Assembly: GCA_031296355.1 (NCBI GenBank)
Contig: JARLFX010000035.1
Span: 1-11,472 of the forward strand
Length of the DNA: 11,472 nt
Source of the DNA: Acidobacteriaceae bacterium
GTDB lineage: Bacteria > Acidobacteriota > Terriglobia > Terriglobales > Acidobacteriaceae
Direction of reading: 5' to 3'
In this document: positions 6,892 to 11,472 of the stretch, piece after piece
Layout: each line of letters starts with the position of its first letter
Position numbering within the stretch: position 1 is the first letter of the stretch
Notes under the pieces: model-generated
What the model was told of the DNA's origin: nothing
The model's input: only the letters and a program-made list of their open reading frames with translations
Databases searched by the model: none
Position numbers and translations under genes: made by a program

Positions 6892-7330
6892 AATAAATCG
6901 TGAAGCCCACCTGGACCATTACCCGTACTGCCACCGGCTTCCCATCTCTCATCGCCGGCTTGAAGCGGTATGTCTTCACCGTCTTCAGCGCACTAGCATC
7001 CAGATCCGGGCAGGAGTCCGTCACCAGCGCATCGCGAACAGTCCCCTCTTGCGTCACCACCACACTGATGCTGACGGTGCACGCTTCTTTCTTTCGCCGC
7101 GCCGCATCAGTATAGTTCGCTTCTGGGCTATAGATGAGAGTTGGCGCTGACACATCTTGACCAACCTCGACAGGATCATCGTTCGTCCCCGTCCCCGCAC
7201 CCAGCGGCGGCGGGTCTGCAATATGGATTGGCTTAACCTCCAGCGCCTTGACCGCGCATCCAGCACACAGCATCACCAAGAACAGCGCACCAGCACCCTT
7301 GATCCAGCGACACACTCCAGTTTTGTGCAC
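6890..7330 (-). CDS. Small putative lipoprotein with TonB C-terminal domain
   Basis: This 146-residue protein starts at a GTG (7328-7330) preceded by AGGAG at suitable spacing. A further in-frame GTG at 7391-7393 would add 21 residues coded partly by a dispersed repeat and has no ribosome site, so I prefer the shorter form. A hydrophobic signal (11-24) leads to a lipobox-like LCAGC with C25, suggesting lipid anchoring after cleavage by signal peptidase II. A short Pro/Gly linker (38-50) follows. The TonB_C fold spans about 65-146, from SPEANYTDAARR to YRFKPAMRDGKPV and VQVGF. C84 and C107 could form a disulfide in the periplasm. Classical TonB has an N-terminal membrane helix that binds ExbB and a long Pro-rich spacer; both are lacking, so it may not energise receptors in the usual way. 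It follows the GWxTD gene by 62 bases and is likely co-transcribed. Confidence 0.82.
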   Translation of the reverse strand: MHKTGVCRWIKGAGALFLVMLCAGCAVKALEVKPIHIADPPPLGAGTGTNDDPVEVGQDVSAPTLIYSPEANYTDAARRKKEACTVSISVVVTQEGTVRDALVTDSCPDLDASALKTVKTYRFKPAMRDGKPVAVRVMVQVGFTIY

Positions 7331-7360
7331 TACTGTCTCCTGATCTTCATCCCAGCACCT

Positions 7361-7380
7361 GCCACGCGAAGCCTCCCGCC
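7361..7380. repeat. Partial copy of palindromic repeat family 2
   Basis: GCCACGCGAAGCCTC is identical to 2643-2657 and is followed by CCGCC where the other has AGGCC. Only the right half is present; the CTCGCGC stem is missing. It lies in the short gap between the GWxTD gene and the TonB-domain gene. Confidence 0.55.
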
Positions 7381-7392
7381 GTGCGCGTAGCA

Positions 7393-9456
7393 CTACTGTA
7401 GCGACTTCGCCTGTTGCCTGTACTCCTGCGCCCGCGAGTGGTCGCCCTGCTCGTCATACGCCTCAGCCAGCTTCGTATCCAGCAGCGCGCTCGGAGCCTG
7501 CAAGGCCATCTGCTCCGTCATGAACTTGATTGCCTCCTTGCCCCGCTCGCTCTTGCGCATCGCATCCGCAATCAGCACCACAGCCTGCGGCTCTGCTACC
7601 TGATGCCCCTGCTGGCTCAGCGCCACCAGCGCAGCCAGATCGCCCCTGCCAGTCAGACTCTCAGCCAACCGCGTCAGCGCCGGCTGATACGTTGGGTTCT
7701 CTACAAGCGCCCGCCGGTACCATGCCTCCGCGTCCCCAACCCGCCCCATAGCCGCTGCCGCCAGACCGCGCCGCACATCGTCCTCTGCCAGCCCATGCGC
7801 TGGCCCCGGCCCATAGACCGTCCACGTGTCCACAGGAATATCTTCCGAATACACCTCAAAGTTCAGCGTCGCGAAAGCCGTCTGCTTCGTCGTCTGATCG
7901 GTCGCCTTCACCACCAGCCGGTAGTGCCCCGGCTGCAGTTCGCTGGTATCCAGCGTGTGCCCCGTCAGCAGATTCCCTGCGCCGTCCAGATTGTTAGCCT
8001 GCACGTCCTCATCATCCACATTCGGCGCCTCGCTCCCATTCGCCGCCACGTTGCCAAACACGTAGTGCAGATGCACCGTGTGGCTCACCGTATCGCTAGT
8101 CGCCGCCGGCGGCATCCAGATTTGAAACGCAATCGGCAGCTTCTCCCCAGCGTGCAGCGTCACAATCTGCGCTCCCCGCGGCGGAAAACGCAGATGCGCA
8201 AAATCAAACGGCATCTTGTCCTCCGGATCTTTCACCGGAGCCGGCGCCGTATACGCCAGCAGCTCCGACATGCCAAAAGACCCCGGCTTCGGAGCAACCA
8301 CCGTGAACGTCTTCCGGTTGATCGTCGCCTCATGATTCAGGTTATTCGTCAGCGTGAACGCGATCGCATACGTTCCCGCAGCCAGCGGCAGCCGCCCTTC
8401 GGCGCCAAACGTCTTCCGCTCCATCGCCTCATTCTGTTTCGCGGAGATCTGCCCCGTCATCACATCTTCCTGCGTGTAGACCTGCTGGCCCTTCTCCGTC
8501 GCAACGCTTGCTCGCAGCGTCACGCTGTACCCCTGCGTACCGTCTGGCAATGCACCCACAAACTTCGGATCGGGCTGCCGGTTGTGCAGCAGATAATTCA
8601 GCGTCAGCCGCCCATGATCATCGCGCACGATGTCATACATCAGATCAGCTTGGTTCCGCCCGGTCAGCACACTCGCCGTCACCCGCTCGCTGGCCTTCAT
8701 CTCCTCAATATGTTGAATTGTGTACGGATTATCCGCCAGCCCCTTGATGCTCGCCAGCAGCGCGTCCGATTCAAGCGTCGGCTGGTAGTCCGTAATATCC
8801 GTCCGCTCGGTTGGGATCAGCGAGAGCGCAATATGCGCCATGTTCTTGCCCAGCGCGCGTTCAATAATGTCCAGAGAGTTCTTCTGTTCGTTCTTTCCTT
8901 CCAGCCCCGTCACCAATCGGTTCGGCCCGTCCTGGTAGGGCGAGTACAGCGAGAATGCCTCCCCAATGCTGCGCTTGTAGAAGAGCACATAGAAATGAGC
9001 TGGAAGCGCTGGCGTCGGTGACTGATAGAACCATACCTCCATGGCGCGCACATTCCGTCCCTGCTGGTACTTCATCTTCTGCTGCGGCGCGCCCAGCGTG
9101 ATATAGATCTGGCCCTGGTCCGTGCGCCACCCATCCTGCGCCTTCGTATTCCCGTAGGTCGCGTTGGCATAAGCCAGCCGGCGATAGTGCTCTTCCTTAT
9201 AGCTGTTGCTGCTGGAGCCGGGATTCGGATTCCGCGCTTCCCAGAACGACTTGATAAAGTTGTCGCGCTCAACATCCGTCGTCAGCGCGAGAAACTGCTT
9301 CTTCTCATTCGTACTGATGATGTAGGTGACTTCTTCATTGATCCAGTGCTTATACTGCGGCGCAAGATTCTTGGTTGAGGCTGCCTGCGCAATCGAAGAG
9401 AACACAAGCAACAAGGCGCCCAGAAGAAGCGCAAACCGCGGGAGACGCTGATTCAA
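7393..9456 (-). CDS. Secreted GWxTD-domain protein with C-terminal TPR-like repeats
   Basis: This 687-residue protein has a typical signal peptide (1-25, hydrophobic core LLLGALLLVFSS, cleavage near AQA). The mature N-terminus contains the GWxTD domain: helical YKHWINEEVTYIIS (35-48), FWEARNPNPG (71-80), YKEEHYRRLAYAN (86-98), then GWRTDQGQIYITLGAP (109-124). This domain is known from Bacteroidota and Acidobacteriota envelope proteins of unknown function. The middle (about 270-540) looks like two or more beta-sandwich modules. The last 125 residues hold TPR-like helices, for example GLAAAAMGRVGDAEAWYRRA from 564. The start is a TTG (9454-9456) with AGGAG seven bases upstream and no nearby ATG, so the start is firm despite its rarity. 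The protein should be periplasmic or outer-membrane-associated. Its neighbours are a TonB-dependent receptor tail, an NHL protein and a TonB-domain lipoprotein, which points to an outer-membrane task. Confidence 0.9.
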   Translation of the reverse strand: MNQRLPRFALLLGALLLVFSSIAQAASTKNLAPQYKHWINEEVTYIISTNEKKQFLALTTDVERDNFIKSFWEARNPNPGSSSNSYKEEHYRRLAYANATYGNTKAQDGWRTDQGQIYITLGAPQQKMKYQQGRNVRAMEVWFYQSPTPALPAHFYVLFYKRSIGEAFSLYSPYQDGPNRLVTGLEGKNEQKNSLDIIERALGKNMAHIALSLIPTERTDITDYQPTLESDALLASIKGLADNPYTIQHIEEMKASERVTASVLTGRNQADLMYDIVRDDHGRLTLNYLLHNRQPDPKFVGALPDGTQGYSVTLRASVATEKGQQVYTQEDVMTGQISAKQNEAMERKTFGAEGRLPLAAGTYAIAFTLTNNLNHEATINRKTFTVVAPKPGSFGMSELLAYTAPAPVKDPEDKMPFDFAHLRFPPRGAQIVTLHAGEKLPIAFQIWMPPAATSDTVSHTVHLHYVFGNVAANGSEAPNVDDEDVQANNLDGAGNLLTGHTLDTSELQPGHYRLVVKATDQTTKQTAFATLNFEVYSEDIPVDTWTVYGPGPAHGLAEDDVRRGLAAAAMGRVGDAEAWYRRALVENPTYQPALTRLAESLTGRGDLAALVALSQQGHQVAEPQAVVLIADAMRKSERGKEAIKFMTEQMALQAPSALLDTKLAEAYDEQGDHSRAQEYRQQAKSLQ

Positions 9457-9476
9457 GATACAACTCCTAAAAGAAA

Positions 9477-9504
9477 AAGGGAGAAGGCCGAAGCCTTCTC
9501 CCTT
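9477..9504 (-). terminator. Terminator-like hairpin directly upstream of the GWxTD gene
   Basis: A perfect 12-bp stem (9477-9488 with 9493-9504) encloses a 4-base loop. On the minus strand it reads AAGGGAGAAGGC-TTCG-GCCTTCTCCCTT, a C(UUCG)G tetraloop of known high stability, followed by TTTCTTTT. The ribosome site AGGAG of the GWxTD gene (9464-9468) starts 8 bases after the stem. Transcripts reaching that gene from upstream must therefore cross this hairpin, making it a terminator of the preceding unit, an attenuator or a 5' stabiliser. Confidence 0.8.
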
Positions 9505-9509
9505 CTAGT

Positions 9510-9539
9510 CTAAGACACGCTCCAGTTAGAACTCAAACC
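9510..9539 (-). repeat. Duplicated 3' end of a TonB-dependent receptor gene, copy A (remnant)
   Basis: These 30 bases are identical to 11199-11228, where they hold the last codons (FEF), the stop and the 3' flank of the receptor. Here the same FEF-stop (TAA at 9526-9528) remains, but upstream of it the similarity stops at once and the NHL gene ends 23 bases before. The stop-to-hairpin spacing is also preserved in both copies. It is a receptor-end relic, not a gene. Confidence 0.8.
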
Positions 9540-9551
9540 AGACCAAGTCTT

Positions 9552-10958
9552 TTATGGATAAATCAGGGTTACGCAGCCACCTGTGCCAGGCCCACGCGTT
9601 ACAGAGTACAACACTGTAAAGTGTGTTGAATCAACTACGGTGTCTATATACCAAGGTGAGTTATTGAAGTCGCTTCTGGAATTACCGGTAATAGAAATAC
9701 CTTCGCCGACCGACAGGCTAGTTGGAGCCGAGGTTTCTACGGTGAATCCTTCATACCATCCTGCCACTGGAGCACCATATGGGGCAATGCGATAGATGCC
9801 AAGACAGCTTCCGTTCAGAACGCTCAGAACCCGGCTATTGTTTGCGTCAGCCAGGAAGACATCGCCAGCAGCATCGATAGCCAACCCGTCCGGCCCGCCG
9901 CCAAACACTGCATTTTCAGCAGCTCCGGGAATTCCGCTAAAGCCTTCAGTTCCTGTACCTATCACCCTGGTGAGAGTTCCTGAAGACAACTCAAGAATTG
10001 CAGGCCCAGAGCCGATCCAGACGTTGTAACTTCCATCAACGGCCACATTCAACGCGACGATACTTACGGTCGTAGGATAGGTTGTGCTTTGGGAGGCGGG
10101 AGGGGCCAATGAGTTTCCAGGCGTACCATTTCCGGCGATAGTAGTTATATTGCCGGGGGTCAAAGGAGATGTAACAGTCCTGATCCTGGCATTCCCATAG
10201 TCGGCAATGTAGAGGTTTCCTGAAGGATCCAATGCAATACCCATAGGGGTACAAATTTCAGCCCCTGTGGCCGTTGAACCATCGCCATAGAAGCCGCACG
10301 TTCCATTTCCAGCAATGGTGCTGATATTGCCAGTGGAGGCAGTGACTACCCTGATTCGATGATTATATGTATCAGCTATATAGACGTTATGCGATGAATC
10401 GACGGCTATACCCTGTGGCTGATATAGGTAGGCCGAAATCGCAGCTCCACCGTCTCCACCAAAACCCAAAGTGCCTGTGCCTGCTACGGTTGTGACTGCT
10501 CCCGTGCTGAATGACACTTTACGGACGTCATTGTTAATTGTCTCCGTAAAATAGACATCCCCATTGGATGGGTCAACTGCAATTGCAAATGGACCATAGA
10601 GTTCTGCACTGAGTGGGCTGGTATTATCAACATGCCCTGGGGTTCCATTTCCAGCAAAATCGGACAATGTGTGCGTAGCAAAATCTACTTTCCGAATGCG
10701 ATTCTCTGCATAATCCGCGATGTATAGGATTCCATTGGTTGAATCTACAGCCACACCGGAAGGGCGATACAACTCATAACTGGTCGCGACGCCTCCGCCA
10801 TTGTAACCAGCTGTACCATTTCCGGCATATACGGTGAGAGTGCCAATAGATGTTGCATGCGTCATCAATGGGAATACGAGAACAAGTATAGATGCCAGCA
10901 TCAGAGCCGAGATCTTGATGCGACTAGTTAAATATCTTTCATGAATTACGCGCTTCAC
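9552..10958 (-). CDS. Secreted NHL-repeat beta-propeller protein
   Basis: This 468-residue protein starts at a GTG (10956-10958) with a strong AAGGAGG five bases upstream. A signal peptide covers about 14-36 (LMLASILVLVFPLMTHA). Six AGNGT or AGTGT marks at residues 45, 102, 159, 216, 275 and 333 are spaced 57-59 residues apart. Each is followed by a blade with P-x-G-[IV]-A-[VL]-D, LYIAD and NRIR motifs, giving a six-bladed NHL propeller. The fifth blade is degenerate, with VWIGSG in place of YIAD. A separate C-terminal beta domain (about 383-468) has two Cys (385, 462) that may pair. NHL propellers usually bind proteins or glycans; some relatives are enzymes (lactonases, lyases), but I see no evidence for catalysis. 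DNA here is clearly more A/T-rich than the flanking GWxTD gene, fitting later acquisition. The gene is flanked by duplicated receptor-end sequences. Confidence 0.88.
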   Translation of the reverse strand: MKRVIHERYLTSRIKISALMLASILVLVFPLMTHATSIGTLTVYAGNGTAGYNGGGVATSYELYRPSGVAVDSTNGILYIADYAENRIRKVDFATHTLSDFAGNGTPGHVDNTSPLSAELYGPFAIAVDPSNGDVYFTETINNDVRKVSFSTGAVTTVAGTGTLGFGGDGGAAISAYLYQPQGIAVDSSHNVYIADTYNHRIRVVTASTGNISTIAGNGTCGFYGDGSTATGAEICTPMGIALDPSGNLYIADYGNARIRTVTSPLTPGNITTIAGNGTPGNSLAPPASQSTTYPTTVSIVALNVAVDGSYNVWIGSGPAILELSSGTLTRVIGTGTEGFSGIPGAAENAVFGGGPDGLAIDAAGDVFLADANNSRVLSVLNGSCLGIYRIAPYGAPVAGWYEGFTVETSAPTSLSVGEGISITGNSRSDFNNSPWYIDTVVDSTHFTVLYSVTRGPGTGGCVTLIYP

Positions 10959-11161
10959 TGAAGCCTCCTTAAAACTTAATTAGTTTTGGACGAATGAACC
11001 CGCCATGACCAAACCGGCCAAGACGAGAATTACCCTTTACTAAATTAGGAGGGAGATAGCTGGAGGGAAGGAATCAAATCTTGTCTTGAACCCGCAAGAC
11101 ATAGCGATCAGTGACTGTCGTGATCACGCCACGCATAATAGTCTCACTGAGGCTTAAAAGT
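10959..11161 (-). promoter_or_regulatory. Leader region of the NHL gene with several small inverted repeats
   Basis: This stretch holds no gene. Next to the ribosome site lies AAAACT-TAATT-AGTTTT (10971-10987). Further upstream are a 7-bp inverted repeat TGTCTTG/CAAGACA (11082-11101) and GATCA/TGATC (11106-11125). The promoter of the NHL gene should lie here, because the preceding receptor ends in a strong terminator, but I cannot name its -35 and -10 boxes with confidence. Confidence 0.4.
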
Positions 11162-11193
11162 AAAAGGGAAAAGGCCAAGGCCTTTTCCCTTTT
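11162..11193 (-). terminator. Rho-independent terminator of the TonB-dependent receptor gene
   Basis: A 14-bp stem (11162-11175 with 11180-11193) reads AAAAGGGAAAAGGC on the minus strand, with loop CTTG, followed by ACTTTTAAG. It starts 21 bases after the receptor stop. It is the diverged twin of the hairpin at 9477-9504: a G/C pair there is an A/T pair here, with both arms changed. Confidence 0.85.
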
Positions 11194-11198
11194 TGGGA

Positions 11199-11228
11199 CT
11201 AAGACACGCTCCAGTTAGAACTCAAACC
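11199..11228 (-). repeat. 3' end of receptor gene, copy B (in place)
   Basis: This is the 30-base segment shared with 9510-9539. Here it is in its functional position: CTCAAACC is the complement of the codons for the final residues, TTA at 11215-11217 is the stop, and the remaining bases are 3' flank leading to the terminator. Confidence 0.8.
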
Positions 11229-11472
11229 GGATCGAGCCGCGAGCGTAGAACGCCGTCTGGAAGGCCGTCGGCCGTCCGTAGTCCGTGTTCAAGTTCGGTG
11301 CAACACCTACACCCGCTGCGCCGAGCTGCGTGTACTGGTTCTTCGACAGGATGTACTGGCTGTTGGTTACGTTGAACGCATCCATCACCAGCTTCACCTT
11401 GTACTTGTCAGCAAGGCTCGCCGACAGCGGCACAGTGTAATCAGCATGCAGATCAAGCTGAACGTTGGCAGG
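11215..11472 (-). CDS. TonB-dependent receptor (Oar-like), C-terminal 85 residues
   Basis: The frame is open to the right edge, so only the end of the protein is visible. The residues show amphipathic beta strands of an outer-membrane barrel: VQLDLHADYTVPL, KVKLVMDAFNVTNSQ, then a Gly/Ala-rich loop, and finally FQTAFYARGSIRFEF. The terminal phenylalanine is the usual signal for insertion by the BAM complex. The DAFNVTN segment is typical of the carboxypeptidase-regulatory/Oar-like receptors that are highly multiplied in Acidobacteriota. The N-terminal plug and any ligand-binding domain are outside the window, so the substrate cannot be inferred. A TonB-domain protein is encoded about 4 kb downstream on the same strand. 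Assignment to the TonB-dependent receptor class is good; the Oar subtype is less certain. Confidence 0.78.
   Translation of the reverse strand, partial: PANVQLDLHADYTVPLSASLADKYKVKLVMDAFNVTNSQYILSKNQYTQLGAAGVGVAPNLNTDYGRPTAFQTAFYARGSIRFEF

Noticed and set aside
7331..7393. Longer form of the TonB-domain protein from GTG 7391-7393
   Set aside because: The extra 21 residues are partly coded by a dispersed repeat, there is no ribosome site, and they would displace the signal peptide from the N-terminus. GTG 7328-7330 has AGGAG at the right distance.
7414..9021. 535-codon plus-strand open frame opposite the GWxTD gene
   Set aside because: The translation is Arg/His/Pro-rich, typical of an antisense shadow; the minus strand has a signal peptide and the GWxTD motif.
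9510..9560. A second, complete small gene ending at the FEF-stop before the GWxTD gene
   Set aside because: Upstream of the FEF codons the frame runs into the NHL gene's 3' end out of frame with it, with no ribosome site or start. It is better explained as a relic.

Overview
This window looks like chromosomal DNA of a high-GC Gram-negative bacterium, most likely an Acidobacteriota member of the Terriglobus/Edaphobacter/Granulicella type. The inference rests on three things: an Oar-like TonB-dependent receptor tail, a GWxTD-domain protein and NHL-repeat proteins together; short palindromic intergenic repeats of the 'CATTCTGAGC...GAAGAATC' type; and strongly GC-biased coding with G-rich genes on both strands. 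No tRNA, rRNA, CRISPR array or complete mobile element is visible.

Left part (1-4134): an edge-truncated membrane-anchored short-chain dehydrogenase on the minus strand lies divergent to a Y-family DNA polymerase (657-2018). This is followed on the plus strand by glutamyl-Q tRNA(Asp) synthetase (2101-3099) and adenosine deaminase (3157-4134). The synthetase gene is unusual: four copies of three palindromic repeat families lie inside it in frame, adding about 45 residues after its zinc site and about 15 at its N-terminus.

Middle part (4135-6889): an unrecognised, relatively A/T-rich minus-strand gene (4257-4862) is divergent to dnaG (4948-6762). The intergenic gaps at 4135-4256 and 6763-6889 carry further copies of the palindromic repeats, and a compact bidirectional terminator-like hairpin closes the second gap.

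Right part (6890-11472): four envelope-associated genes all run on the minus strand. In transcription order they are a TonB-dependent receptor (only its last 85 codons), an A/T-rich secreted NHL-propeller protein, a secreted GWxTD/TPR protein with a TTG start, and a small putative lipoprotein with a TonB C-terminal domain. The receptor's last codons, its stop and its terminator hairpin occur a second time between the NHL gene and the GWxTD gene. The two hairpins differ by a compensatory base-pair change. This suggests that the NHL gene was placed between an ancestral receptor and GWxTD pair, flanked by duplicated receptor ends. The joint role of the four genes in outer-membrane transport or surface assembly is inference from location and domain types.

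I do not see a clear new defence or mobile system. The points most worth checking are the repeat-coded insertions in gluQ and the duplicated receptor tail with covarying hairpins around the NHL gene.
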